This document shows, one piece after another, positions 1-8,713 of a stretch of 64,000 bases of DNA. How positions within the stretch are numbered: the first letter of the stretch is position 1; every line of letters starts with the position of its first letter. Below the pieces are notes generated by a model. It worked only from the letters and a program-made list of their open reading frames with translations. It was not told the DNA's origin and did not search any database. The translations under genes were made by a program, and so were the position numbers. Origin of the DNA: DATKXU01 sp035528905. Its GTDB lineage: Bacteria; Armatimonadota; UBA5829; DTJY01. The DNA is taken from positions 62,001-126,000 of the forward strand of contig DATKXU010000082.1 of assembly GCA_035528905.1 (NCBI GenBank). Reading direction: 5' to 3'.

Positions 1-647
1 GTCCGCACCCGCCGGATCGTACCGTCTTCCTTGTACTCCGGCTCGTAGAACCGGGGAACGTACACGCCGCCCACTTCAGCCAGTTTCAGGAGAAGCTCCA
101 TCCGGTCGCTCTGCTGGTATTCGAGCAGCACACGGGCCAGACCCGGCAAAACCTCTTCCGCCTCGCCGATCACGAACGCATCTATGAACGGGGACATAGG
201 CTCCGGATTGAACGTCGCCGCCGGGCCGCCAGCGATGACGAGCGGAGAACCTTTCCGGGCGAAACGCAGGCTCGAGGTCTCCTCCAGCCCGGAAAGCGTG
301 AGCATCCTCAGCACATTGGGATAGTCGAGCTCGTATGAAAGCGAGAAAGCGAGGACATCGAAGTCGCGCACCTTCGTCCGGGATTCCATGGTGAAGAGCG
401 GCGATCCGGACCGTTTGAGGTCATCTAGATCGGGTGGGTCAGGCAGAAAGACGCGCTCGCAGACGACTTCCTCATGGTCATTCAGCAGCCTGTAGACCAC
501 CTGAAACCCGAGGTTGGACATGCCTACGTAATACGTGTTGGGAAACGCCAGCGCGAACCTGAGCCTGCCTGCATGAGACTTGTAGACAGTCCCGACTTCC
601 CTGCCCAGGCGCTCCCTGGTCTTCCCAATCAACCGCCGTGCCGCCAT
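1..647 (-). CDS. Radical SAM protein, N-terminal part (truncated by window edge)
   Basis: The minus-strand frame opens at the ATG at 645-647 and runs off the left edge, giving about 215 residues. It contains LAFPNTYYVGMSNLGFQ, a GEAEEVLP segment and the sequence SLSYELDYPNVLRML. These are typical of the N-terminal B12-binding-like domain of the large radical SAM family often found beside a DUF2344 gene. The CxxxCxxC cluster motif would lie outside the window, so the catalytic assignment rests on the N-terminal domain alone. A GAGG lies about 6 bases before the chosen start. It lies downstream of ftsZ in the same direction, separated by a long hairpin, so it may be a separate transcription unit. 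Confidence 0.75.
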   Translation of the reverse strand, partial: MAARRLIGKTRERLGREVGTVYKSHAGRLRFALAFPNTYYVGMSNLGFQVVYRLLNDHEEVVCERVFLPDPPDLDDLKRSGSPLFTMESRTKVRDFDVLAFSLSYELDYPNVLRMLTLSGLEETSSLRFARKGSPLVIAGGPAATFNPEPMSPFIDAFVIGEAEEVLPGLARVLLEYQQSDRMELLLKLAEVGGVYVPRFYEPEYKEDGTIRRVR

Positions 648-667
648 ACATGCCTCACAAAAGAAAC

Positions 668-779
668 GAGCAAACTGGCTTCCAGCGGCTGGTTCATAGT
701 TGCTGGAGGAAAGGAGCCTGATCGGCACACATCCGCTTTCCAGCAACTATGAACCAGCCACTAGAGATGCAGTTTGCTC
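668..779. repeat. Long inverted repeat between ftsZ and the radical SAM gene
   Basis: Positions 687-707 and 739-759 are perfect reverse complements over 21 bases. Positions 668-677 and 770-779 form a second 10-bp outer stem. The loop (708-738) is 31 bases. The structure sits just after the ftsZ stop and just before the next start, so it could end or stabilise the dcw transcript or isolate the downstream gene. There is no clear U tract, so simple Rho-independent termination is not certain. Confidence 0.85.
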
Positions 780-807
780 AGTTCTTGCGTGTTGGAACGA
801 TCTGCTG

Positions 808-1860
808 TTATCTACGTCGCAGGAACGCCGGAATGTCCAACTCCTCGGCCACTCCGTCCACGGAAATCCGCTCGCGAGCCGCCATACGCTCCGACCTGAC
901 AGCACGACCGCCATCGAATCCCGTGGCGAGGACGGTCACCTGAATCGAGCCGTCGAACCGGTCGCTGATAACCGTGCCGAAAATGATGTTCGCCTCGCGC
1001 TCGTCCGTAGCCTTGAAGATGACATCGGCAGCCTCGTAAACCTCCGCGAGTGTCAGGTCCGAGCCGCCTGTGATGTTCATCAGCACGCCCCTTGCTCCAT
1101 CAATGGTGGTCTCCAGGAGCGGGCTCGCGATGGCGGCCTGGGCGGCTTCGACTGCTCTGTGCTCGCCCGTAGCCTGACCTATGCCCATGAGCGCGGACCC
1201 AGAGTCCGCCATAACAGCCTTCACATCGGCGAAATCCACATTGATCATGCCGGGGATAGTGATTATGTCGGAAATCCCCTGGACGCCCTGCCTGAGCACG
1301 TCGTCCGCCATTCGGAAGGCTTCCAACAGTGTGGACTTCTTTTCAGTAACGCTGAGCAGGCGATCATTCGGGATCACGATAATCGTGTCCACCTTGTCTC
1401 GCAGGGAATCAATCCCCTCTTCCGCCACCCTCGCTCTCCTCGGACCCTCAAAGCTGAACGGCTTCGTGATGACTCCCACGGTCAGAGCGCCCAGTTCCCG
1501 AGCCATCTGAGCGACGATAGGCGCCGCGCCCGTCCCGGTGCCGCCGCCCATACCGGCCGTGACGAACACCATGTCCGCGCCTTCGAGCGACTTCTTTATA
1601 TCCTGCTTGCTCTCCTCGGCCGCATTGCGCCCGATCTCCGGGTCGCCGCCAGCGCCCAGGCCCTTCGTCAGACTCTGCCCGAGCTGCAGTTTCTCCTCAG
1701 CACCCGACGCGCTCAGGACCTGAAGATCGGTGTTCATTGCCAGGAAACCAACGCCGGACACGCTACACTCTATCATGCGGTTGACAGCGTTGGTACCTCC
1801 CCCGCCGATGCCTACAACCTTGATCGCCGCACCGTGGTCGTAACCTCCTGCCTGTGCCAT
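808..1860 (-). CDS. ftsZ: Cell division protein FtsZ
   Basis: Tubulin-like GTPase that polymerises into the Z ring at midcell. The 350 residues include the nucleotide-binding VVGIGGGGTNAVNRM near residue 15 and the tubulin signature GGGTGTG at residues 105-111. The T7 synergy region follows, and the C-terminus is the conserved DIPAFLRRR peptide that docks FtsA and SepF, both of which are encoded in this window. The linker before this peptide is short, so the protein is slightly smaller than many homologues. A purine-rich GGGGGG ribosome site precedes the ATG. It is the last gene of the dcw cluster, 38 bases after ftsA. Confidence 0.98.
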   Translation of the reverse strand: MAQAGGYDHGAAIKVVGIGGGGTNAVNRMIECSVSGVGFLAMNTDLQVLSASGAEEKLQLGQSLTKGLGAGGDPEIGRNAAEESKQDIKKSLEGADMVFVTAGMGGGTGTGAAPIVAQMARELGALTVGVITKPFSFEGPRRARVAEEGIDSLRDKVDTIIVIPNDRLLSVTEKKSTLLEAFRMADDVLRQGVQGISDIITIPGMINVDFADVKAVMADSGSALMGIGQATGEHRAVEAAQAAIASPLLETTIDGARGVLMNITGGSDLTLAEVYEAADVIFKATDEREANIIFGTVISDRFDGSIQVTVLATGFDGGRAVRSERMAARERISVDGVAEELDIPAFLRRR

Positions 1861-1898
1861 TTGCTATGCCCCCCTTTTCTTTTTGAAAACTGTAAAAC

Positions 1899-3137
1899 CT
1901 ACTCTCCGCCAATTCTGGCAAACAACTCTCTGACTCTCTTCACTATGCCAAGCAGACCAACGCCGCCGTCATCATCCGCTGCGTGCTCTGCATAGTGCCG
2001 GATCCAGAACAGCACGAGGCCTACGGCCGTCGCACACGCCGGGCTGCTGACCGCGTCTACGAGGCCGCCCACACCACCGGGTATGCCCTCTCGGGCTGGC
2101 AGACCGGTTACTCTCGATGCCAGCTCCGGCAGCCCTTCGAGCTGCGAACCTCCCCCGGTCAGCACCAGCCCGGCCGGTATGCGGTCCTCGCATCCGGCTT
2201 CTTCAACTCTCTGCATGACGAGCTGGCAAATCTCGGCCATTCTGGGCTCGATAATCTCCGCGAGCACTCTTCTCGGAAGCCGCCTAGTCACCATGCTTCC
2301 CAGGCTCGCGACCTCGAATGGTTCGAGTCCGTCAGCGCCGTCGAGCAGTGCGCGGCCATGTTCGATTTTGACGCGCTCGGCCTCATCAATGGCAGCACGC
2401 AGGCCGATGGCAATATCCCTTGTGACATGGTTGCCGCCCACGGGAATTGCCGCCGAGTGATAGATCTGGCCGTCCAGGTAGACAGCCATATCGCTGGTGC
2501 CGCCGCCGATATCCGCCAAGGCTATCCCCAGGTCCTTCTCCGCAGGGAGCAGCACACTCTCACCAGTGGCTATCGGCTCGAGGATGGTTGCCTCGACCGA
2601 TAGGCCAGCCATGTGCACACATTTTACCACATTCTGGATAAAGCTGGAAAGCCCCGTAACGATGTGGGTTTCAACCTCCAGCCGATTACCGTGCATTCCG
2701 ACGGGCGATCGTACTCCAACCTGGCCATCTACGGAGTACCAGCGCGGAATCGCATGTATTATCTCCCGGTCCGGCGGCAGGACGATGACCCTGGCCGAGT
2801 CGAGCAAACGGCCAACATCATTGGCTGAAACCTCACTCGACGGGTGCGTGATTGCGACCACGCTGCGGCTGTTCAGAGAGGCGATATGTTCCCCGGTGAC
2901 GCCGACCAGCACCGAATGCGCTTCCGCGCCCGCCATTCTCTCGGCCTTACCGACTGCGTCTCGGATGGCAGCCGTCGTTGACTCCAGGTCAACTACCACG
3001 CCCCTCCTCAAACCGGCGCACGGGCTGATGCCAACCCCGATGACTTTCGCCTGGCTGTCCGGTTCAGCCTCCGCGATAACAGCGCAGACTTTCGTCGTGC
3101 CCACGTCGAGGCCAGTTATGAGATGAGTGTGCGCCAC
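1899..3137 (-). CDS. ftsA: Cell division protein FtsA
   Basis: Actin-like ATPase that tethers FtsZ to the membrane. The 412-residue protein begins with TGLDVGTTKVCAVIAE (phosphate-1 motif), has ADIGGGTSDMAVY near residue 210 (phosphate-2) and LTGGGSQLEG near residue 330 (adenosine motif). It ends in an amphipathic helix, GLLGIVKRVRELFARI, the usual membrane-targeting sequence. The length is normal. It lies between sbp and ftsZ with short gaps, so the three are probably cotranscribed. Confidence 0.97.
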   Translation of the reverse strand: MAHTHLITGLDVGTTKVCAVIAEAEPDSQAKVIGVGISPCAGLRRGVVVDLESTTAAIRDAVGKAERMAGAEAHSVLVGVTGEHIASLNSRSVVAITHPSSEVSANDVGRLLDSARVIVLPPDREIIHAIPRWYSVDGQVGVRSPVGMHGNRLEVETHIVTGLSSFIQNVVKCVHMAGLSVEATILEPIATGESVLLPAEKDLGIALADIGGGTSDMAVYLDGQIYHSAAIPVGGNHVTRDIAIGLRAAIDEAERVKIEHGRALLDGADGLEPFEVASLGSMVTRRLPRRVLAEIIEPRMAEICQLVMQRVEEAGCEDRIPAGLVLTGGGSQLEGLPELASRVTGLPAREGIPGGVGGLVDAVSSPACATAVGLVLFWIRHYAEHAADDDGGVGLLGIVKRVRELFARIGGE

Positions 3138-3150
3138 GCCGCCTACCTGC

Positions 3151-3507
3151 CTATTGTTCCTTCTTGGCCAAAGCGATCTTGGTCAGCCAGTACCGACGAA
3201 TGAGCGACACGTTCAGGAAGATCCTACCGCCGATCACCACGACAGCGGCCAGGAAGAGATCAACGCCCACCTGTTCTCCGATGTAGGCCAGAAGAACAGC
3301 GAGAAGCGTGTTCGCCAGGAAACCCGATATGAAGATGTCGGTTTGGAATTTCTCCTCGATGCCGGAGCGTATCCCGCCTATTATCGCATCCAAACCCGCC
3401 AGAGTAGCCAGGGAGAGATAGCTTGCGTAGGCCGCCGGCACCGTGACATCGAGGAGATAGATCGCCGCGAAACCTCCGATAAGTCCGATCAACGGCAGCA
3501 GGACCAT
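3151..3507 (-). CDS. sbp: Small basic protein Sbp (DUF1290)
   Basis: A 118-residue membrane protein with three or four hydrophobic segments and the conserved core LAGLDAIIGGIRSGIEEKF. This matches the small basic protein family found next to ftsA/ftsZ in Gram-positive and related phyla. Its molecular role is unknown. In this cluster it is flanked by DUF881 (2 bases away) and ftsA (13 bases away), which supports a division or envelope role. The C-terminal stretch is basic. Confidence 0.85.
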   Translation of the reverse strand: MVLLPLIGLIGGFAAIYLLDVTVPAAYASYLSLATLAGLDAIIGGIRSGIEEKFQTDIFISGFLANTLLAVLLAYIGEQVGVDLFLAAVVVIGGRIFLNVSLIRRYWLTKIALAKKEQ

Positions 3508-3509
3508 TT

Positions 3510-4298
3510 CTAGTGCTTCCTTTCCGAGTCCACCGGCGCCGCATATAGGAACAGGGAACTGGTACTCCCGGAGTAGGCCGAGACAACCACATGGTCTCTT
3601 CGTTTTACCTTCACCATCTGCGACGCAAGCCCCTTGGTCGCACGCCAGTTATCGAGAATGCCGTTTGGCATCCTGAGCCCTGATTCCAGAGTGTTCGGCG
3701 GACCGACGGCTGTTATGACAAAAGGAGAGGCCATATCAACGTGATTGATCTGTATCGAACCTCCGACGCAACGTACGGCAGTTGAAGCGATGATGCGCTG
3801 TTCAGTATCCAGGTCGCGTATGCTTATCGCCTCCGCTCCGTTTGCGAAGAGCTCGTTTACGATATCGCGAATGTCCATGTCGTGGACTATGTAGTCGTCC
3901 TTGAGCACCGCCAGCGTGTCAGCGGGTATTCGGCCGAGGTAGTCTTGCAGGGTAACCTCCACGCCTTTGCCTTCCACGGGCATCAGGCCTGCGAGGAGTT
4001 TGACCCTCTGCAACTCCTCGGTGATGAGCCCGACCTCGGTCGTCTTCTTACCCCGGGCTTGCTGATAGTCGTCAATCTTCGCACGCAGGTCCGTAATCTC
4101 ATTCCGCAGGAGTTTATTCTTGTCCTTCTCGTCAAGCAGTGCCTGTGCGAGCCCAGAAAAACGCGTGGTGGGGATACCGGAAATGCGTCGAACGCTCCAC
4201 TGTGTTTTCAGTGCGGCGGCGAGAAGCATACCCAGTATGAGACTTAGTATGGTCACCTGCCAAATCCATCCGCTGCGCTTGGGGTCGAGCGGTGCCAT
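3510..4298 (-). CDS. DUF881 membrane-anchored protein
   Basis: The N-terminus has one transmembrane helix (WQVTILSLILGMLLAAAL). A coiled-coil stretch rich in K/E/L/R follows (about residues 45-85), then a conserved domain with the motif ANGAEAISIRD and the later GPPNTLESGL. This is the DUF881 family (B. subtilis YlxW/YlxX type), normally paired with sbp in dcw clusters. I use the ATG at 4298, which follows a GGAGG at 12 bases. A start at 4328 is possible but has a poorly placed ribosome site. About 230 bases upstream are non-coding before ftsQ ends. Confidence 0.8.
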   Translation of the reverse strand: MAPLDPKRSGWIWQVTILSLILGMLLAAALKTQWSVRRISGIPTTRFSGLAQALLDEKDKNKLLRNEITDLRAKIDDYQQARGKKTTEVGLITEELQRVKLLAGLMPVEGKGVEVTLQDYLGRIPADTLAVLKDDYIVHDMDIRDIVNELFANGAEAISIRDLDTEQRIIASTAVRCVGGSIQINHVDMASPFVITAVGPPNTLESGLRMPNGILDNWRATKGLASQMVKVKRRDHVVVSAYSGSTSSLFLYAAPVDSERKH

Positions 4299-4526
4299 AG
4301 CCGAACAGTGCCTCCTGCAAGAGGACATACTCCCACTTCATTGGGGGACGGTAACGGAAGCCGGACCAGGCGCATGCGCCGCGCTGCAAACAATCGCCAC
4401 CCGAAACCCTTCCGCGAGACGTCACGGGTGTCCAGTGAGAAGTTGCTTCTCGATACGCAGCAGGCTGTCAACGGCAGCATTCGGGACGGCCGACCAACCC
4501 AGAGAACCGCGTGGAAGCAGAAAAGG

Positions 4527-5306
4527 CTATTCCTTGTACTTCAATGCGGGAGCCTCAGGAACAGTCAAATCTATATACGCCCCGCGCTGCCGAAACTCAG
4601 GAATCTGCTCAACCACCCGCGCGGCCATGTCGAGCTTGGCAGAAAGCTGCTCTGGCCTTCCCAGCTTGACCTGAAATCCGTCGCGAACATTTAAACACAA
4701 ATCATTGCTTTGGTCAACGGTTATTTCGGCGACCTGGAAAATCTTTTTTTCGCGCACGAGAAGCAAGCACTTCCTGGCAGTGTTAAACGAGGAAGCCCTT
4801 ATGGGGCGGCCAAGTACGATATGCCGCGGCACTTTGCACGAGAGAATCGGCACCCCCGCTTTCGGATGCTCGGCGACGCGGAATGGCACCCCCGTAGAGT
4901 CAACCTCATACACGGCGCCGGTCGCATTCAGTATGAGATCGGGCGTCCGCTCCACAATACGGACGATCAGTATATCCGGCAGCCTCCGATAGAGCCGTAC
5001 TTCATTCACAACCGGATTCTCCATCACCCGATCAGCCATAGCGCGTTTGTCTATGCGGAATATGTTCGTGCCTGGCCGCAAGCTGAGTCGCCGCGAAATG
5101 TCGTTGGAGGCGACCGTCTCGTTGCCAGTGAACCGTATCCTCTTGATGCTGAACCACGGGGAGGTAAACGCGGCCACTCCAAGTTCGACCAATAGCATCA
5201 CGAACAGCGCGGAGAGGATAAAGCGTTTCGCGTTGAGGACGTATCGCTTCCGGGCCCTGCGGCGAGCAAAGGATACTGGCTCGGAGCGTCTCTTCATGAG
5301 AGTCAT
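4527..5306 (-). CDS. ftsQ: Cell division protein FtsQ/DivIB
   Basis: A 259-residue bitopic membrane protein: basic cytoplasmic tail (residues 1-28), one transmembrane helix (about 29-50), then a POTRA domain starting WFSIKRIRFTGNETV and the FtsQ beta domain. FtsQ joins FtsL and a FtsB-like partner to control septal peptidoglycan synthesis. The start overlaps the ddl stop in an ATGA, which indicates translational coupling. Confidence 0.92.
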   Translation of the reverse strand: MTLMKRRSEPVSFARRRARKRYVLNAKRFILSALFVMLLVELGVAAFTSPWFSIKRIRFTGNETVASNDISRRLSLRPGTNIFRIDKRAMADRVMENPVVNEVRLYRRLPDILIVRIVERTPDLILNATGAVYEVDSTGVPFRVAEHPKAGVPILSCKVPRHIVLGRPIRASSFNTARKCLLLVREKKIFQVAEITVDQSNDLCLNVRDGFQVKLGRPEQLSAKLDMAARVVEQIPEFRQRGAYIDLTVPEAPALKYKE

Positions 5307-6307
5307 TCCTTTTCCAGCGCGTATCCGATAAGGCGGTCGAGAAGCTCAGGGAATTCGATACCGGCGGCCTGGGCTGCGCGCGGAAGCAGGCTGGTCGGCG
5401 TCATGCCCGGGATCGTGTTCAATTCGATAACGTAGATATCGTCGCCCCGAACCATCATGTCCGTCCTGGACATGCCTCGGCATCCGAGTGCCTTGTGGCA
5501 AGCGAGGCCGAGCTCCTCCGCCCGGCGATACAGATGCTTGGGGATGCGGGCGGGTACGATCTCCTCCGTGGCTCCGGGCGTGTACTTCGAGTAATAGTCA
5601 TAGAAGCCGCCTTCGGGCACGATCTCGATCAGGGGCAGTATCTGCGGCTCGTCGTTTCCTATAACCGCTGCAGTAATCTCCGTTCCTTCGATGAACTCTT
5701 CCAGGAGGACATCATCGTCATAGGAGAAGGCCAGATCAAGGGCGGAAGGAAGATCCGAAGCGGTGCGCACAATGCTCAGTCCTATGGTAGAGCCCTGCTG
5801 GTTCGGTTTCACGACGACGGGATAGCCCAGCTCCCGACCGATCCGCCGTGAGAGAGAATGCATATCGAACGGGCGCCGTATGGCTATTCCCTTTGGTATA
5901 GGGATGCCCTCGTGCTCCAGCATCTTCCGGGTCATTATCTTATCGAGTGCCAGGGCGCTGGCCAGCACGCCCGACCCGACGTACGGGATCCCAAGCAGTT
6001 CGAGCAGGCCCTGTACGGTGCCGTCCTCTCCGAACTTCCCATGCAGAGCTATGATGACCACGTCAGGCTTTGGCTGAGAGCCATCAGGGCGAAGGATGTA
6101 GTCGAGCGGCAGCATCTCACCGGAAGCCGCAGACGAACGGCATCTTCCGATTTCGGGCGATCCCATGCCGAAGCGAGCCGCGTCTACCGCCAAGGCGTTG
6201 TACTTGTCAGGATTCAGAGCGCCCAGTATCATCCTGCCGGTTGACAGAGATACCTCGCGCTCCTCGGATTTGCCACCCATGAGCACTGCGACATTAAGCC
6301 TGCTCAA
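5303..6307 (-). CDS. ddl: D-alanine--D-alanine ligase
   Basis: ATP-grasp enzyme joining two D-alanines for the peptidoglycan stem. The 334 residues start MSRLNVAVLMGGKSEEREVS, have the ATP-binding VKPNQQGSTIGLS and the C-terminal metal/ATP site YVIELNTIPGMTPTS. Length is typical. It follows murB after 4 bases and overlaps ftsQ by 4 bases. A Tyr-versus-Phe check for depsipeptide specificity was not attempted. Confidence 0.95.
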   Translation of the reverse strand: MSRLNVAVLMGGKSEEREVSLSTGRMILGALNPDKYNALAVDAARFGMGSPEIGRCRSSAASGEMLPLDYILRPDGSQPKPDVVIIALHGKFGEDGTVQGLLELLGIPYVGSGVLASALALDKIMTRKMLEHEGIPIPKGIAIRRPFDMHSLSRRIGRELGYPVVVKPNQQGSTIGLSIVRTASDLPSALDLAFSYDDDVLLEEFIEGTEITAAVIGNDEPQILPLIEIVPEGGFYDYYSKYTPGATEEIVPARIPKHLYRRAEELGLACHKALGCRGMSRTDMMVRGDDIYVIELNTIPGMTPTSLLPRAAQAAGIEFPELLDRLIGYALEKE

Positions 6308-6311
6308 CGCG

Positions 6312-7238
6312 CTACCACTCCCCTACTAACTGTATCTCGGGCTCCAGGGCTATGCCGAACTCGTCCATCACCCGGCGCTGGAGGATCATCATCAGCTCGT
6401 GGACATCCACGGCGGTGGCGAGGCCCGTGTTCTCAATAAAGTTCGCATGTTTGCTCGATACGCGGGCTCCACCAACCTGCATCCCCTTTGCGCCGATGGC
6501 CTCCAGAACCTGTCCAGCATATCTACCCGGCGGGTTCTTGAAAACCGACCCGGCGGTTCCCACGCCGACCGGCTGGGTGCGCCTGCGACTAAATAGCAGA
6601 GCCTTCACGATGCCGTCCACGTCCGTTGGACCCTCGCGGCGCAGGTTGAAGACCGCCTCCAGGATGATCAGCCCGCTGCCGGGAACCATGCTCCCCCTGT
6701 ATCTCAACCCCAAGTCGGAGGCGGAGAGCTCGCGCAGCACTCCATCAGCATCCATAGCTGTCACGCTCGCCAGTGTGTCCTTTATGCATCCCGCAGGTGT
6801 CCCTGCGTTCATGCAGATAGCGCCGCTCACGCTCCCGGGGATTCCCACCAAACCCTCAAGGCCGCAGAGGCCGCTGCCAAGGGACTTGCGCACGGCTCTG
6901 GACAGTCTTGCCGCCCCGCCCGTCCTAAGCTCACAGCCCTTAATACGGACCTTATCGAAACCCGATCCGAGCTGGACAACCAGACCACGGATCCCGCGAT
7001 CGGCTACCAGCACGTTGGTTCCGGCGCCCAGCACAAAGAAAGGAACAGACTCCGCGTTCGCCCAGCGACGCAGAGCCTGGAGGTCAGGAACACCGCTGGG
7101 TACCGCGAAGATATCGGCCGGCCCGCCGATCCTGAACGAAGTATGGAGCGCCATCGGCTCGTCGAACATGAGCAATCCCTGGATTTCGGGAGCGGACCCG
7201 CCGAGACAACGAGCGCCCGTGTTCATCGAAGTTCCCAC
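6312..7238 (-). CDS. murB: UDP-N-acetylenolpyruvoylglucosamine reductase MurB
   Basis: FAD-dependent reductase producing UDP-MurNAc. Visible features are HTSFRIGGPADIFAVP (FAD-binding start), VLGAGTNVLV, GLVGIPGSVSGAICMNAGT and the C-terminal GSVFKNPPG, whose serine is the usual catalytic proton donor of type II MurB. The 308-residue frame opens with GTG at 7238. An ATG four codons later (7226) is an equally plausible start. It lies between murC and ddl in the same direction. Confidence 0.95.
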   Translation of the reverse strand: MGTSMNTGARCLGGSAPEIQGLLMFDEPMALHTSFRIGGPADIFAVPSGVPDLQALRRWANAESVPFFVLGAGTNVLVADRGIRGLVVQLGSGFDKVRIKGCELRTGGAARLSRAVRKSLGSGLCGLEGLVGIPGSVSGAICMNAGTPAGCIKDTLASVTAMDADGVLRELSASDLGLRYRGSMVPGSGLIILEAVFNLRREGPTDVDGIVKALLFSRRRTQPVGVGTAGSVFKNPPGRYAGQVLEAIGAKGMQVGGARVSSKHANFIENTGLATAVDVHELMMILQRRVMDEFGIALEPEIQLVGEW

Positions 7239-7268
7239 TTCTCCGTATGTCCCTCCCTTGAATACAAG

Positions 7269-8663
7269 CTAAGTCACCTTCTGGGCCATGTTCAAACGTG
7301 CGAGCACCGCTTCCGCCGCCGATCTGATATCGCCGGCGCCCATCACGACGACCAGATCGCCCGGTTTCAGTACGGGAATGAGCTCATCCGCCAGGCGTTC
7401 CTCGTCGGCGACAAATCGCGCTCTGCCCGGCACGTCCTGATTAATCAAGCCGGCGATCATTGCCGCGCTCACGCCTGGCATCGGCTTCTCCCTCGCGGCA
7501 TAGATCTCCGTGAGGAAGACTACATCCGCCTCCCTCAGGCTCTTGGCAAAGTCGCCCGCCAGGAGCTGCGTTCGGCTGTACAAGTGCGGCTGGAACACGG
7601 CCACCATGCGCCGTCCCCAGGTTCGTGCAGCGGCGAGCGTCGCCCGAATCTCGGTCGGGTGGTGCGCGTAATCGTCCACCACCATGATTCCGTTGGCAGT
7701 CCCCAGCACCTCAAACCGACGGCCGGCTCCGTGGAAGTCGCCCAGCGCGTCACGGATGGACTCAGGATCAGCGCCGAGCTCGCAGCCGACAGCAATCGCA
7801 GCCAGCGCATTTTGCACGTTATGCAAGCCCGGGACACGCAGACTGAACATTCCCAGGCTGCGGCCCCGAAGGGCCACCTGGAACGAGGGCTCTGGTGTCG
7901 CGGCATCCACATCGCGAGCACGGCAATCCGCATCCTCGCTGAGGCCATAAGTCACGATCCGCCTGCCGATGGCCGGGATGATCTCACGCACGTTCGGGCA
8001 GTCAATGCACATCACGGCGCAGCCGTTCGCCTCTATCTGACACAGGAACTTGCGGAAGCTGCTGACGACACCCTCGAGAGAGCCGTGGTAGTCCAGATGA
8101 TCGCCCTCGATATTCGTCACGACGGCTATTCGCGGCGCGAGCTCGAGGAAAGAGTTGAACGCCTCGCACGCCTCGGCGACGAACAGATCGCTCTGCCCCA
8201 GCTTGGCATTGCCGTTCAGAAGCTCCAAGTCGCCGCCGATCAGAACGGTCGGATCCAGCCCGGCGGCCTCCAGGATTGCGGCCAGCATCGCTGTTGTAGT
8301 GGTCTTCCCGTGCGTGCCGGCAACCGCAATCCCCACATTACCCGACATCAGACAGCCCAGCATCCTGGCTCTGGACCAGACGGGAATGCCATCAGCCCTT
8401 GCCGCGACTAGCTCAGGGTTGTCGTCCGGCACGGCAGCCGAGGCCACTACTAAATCTGCACCGCTCACATGCGCACCGTCGTGACCGGTGAATACAGTGA
8501 CCCCGAGCGGCGCGAGCCTCTCGGCTGCCGCGTCCGGACGCAGATCGGAGCCGGTGATCCGGTAGCCCATCTGAGCCATAACTATGGCAAGGGCGCTCAC
8601 TCCCGCACCGCCGATTCCAACCATATGGACTTGTGCGCTTTCAGGTATGTCTGGCTTACGCAT
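7269..8663 (-). CDS. murC: UDP-N-acetylmuramate--L-alanine ligase MurC
   Basis: Adds L-alanine to UDP-MurNAc. The 464 residues include the Rossmann start VHMVGIGGAGVSALA, the ATP loop GTHGKTTTTAML near residue 117 and the Mur ligase DDYAHHPTEI motif near residue 330. The C-terminal domain ends normally. It sits between murG and murB. The 50-base gap to murG holds a degenerate repeat. Confidence 0.97.
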   Translation of the reverse strand: MRKPDIPESAQVHMVGIGGAGVSALAIVMAQMGYRITGSDLRPDAAAERLAPLGVTVFTGHDGAHVSGADLVVASAAVPDDNPELVAARADGIPVWSRARMLGCLMSGNVGIAVAGTHGKTTTTAMLAAILEAAGLDPTVLIGGDLELLNGNAKLGQSDLFVAEACEAFNSFLELAPRIAVVTNIEGDHLDYHGSLEGVVSSFRKFLCQIEANGCAVMCIDCPNVREIIPAIGRRIVTYGLSEDADCRARDVDAATPEPSFQVALRGRSLGMFSLRVPGLHNVQNALAAIAVGCELGADPESIRDALGDFHGAGRRFEVLGTANGIMVVDDYAHHPTEIRATLAAARTWGRRMVAVFQPHLYSRTQLLAGDFAKSLREADVVFLTEIYAAREKPMPGVSAAMIAGLINQDVPGRARFVADEERLADELIPVLKPGDLVVVMGAGDIRSAAEAVLARLNMAQKVT

Positions 8664-8713
8664 ATAGTCACCGCGGAATGCGTGATGCGTATTGCGTAAT
8701 TACGTGATACGCA
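8664..8713. repeat. Degenerate short repeat between murG and murC
   Basis: The gap is made of variants of an 8-10 base word containing ATTACG/GCGTAAT (for example GCGTGATGCG, TTGCGTAATTACG, GATACGC). A similar word cluster is at about 35080-35105 downstream of proC. No function is visible. Confidence 0.5.

Noticed and set aside
7143..8411. Long plus-strand open frame opposite murC
   Set aside because: Same reason: antisense shadow of murC with no ribosome site or family similarity.
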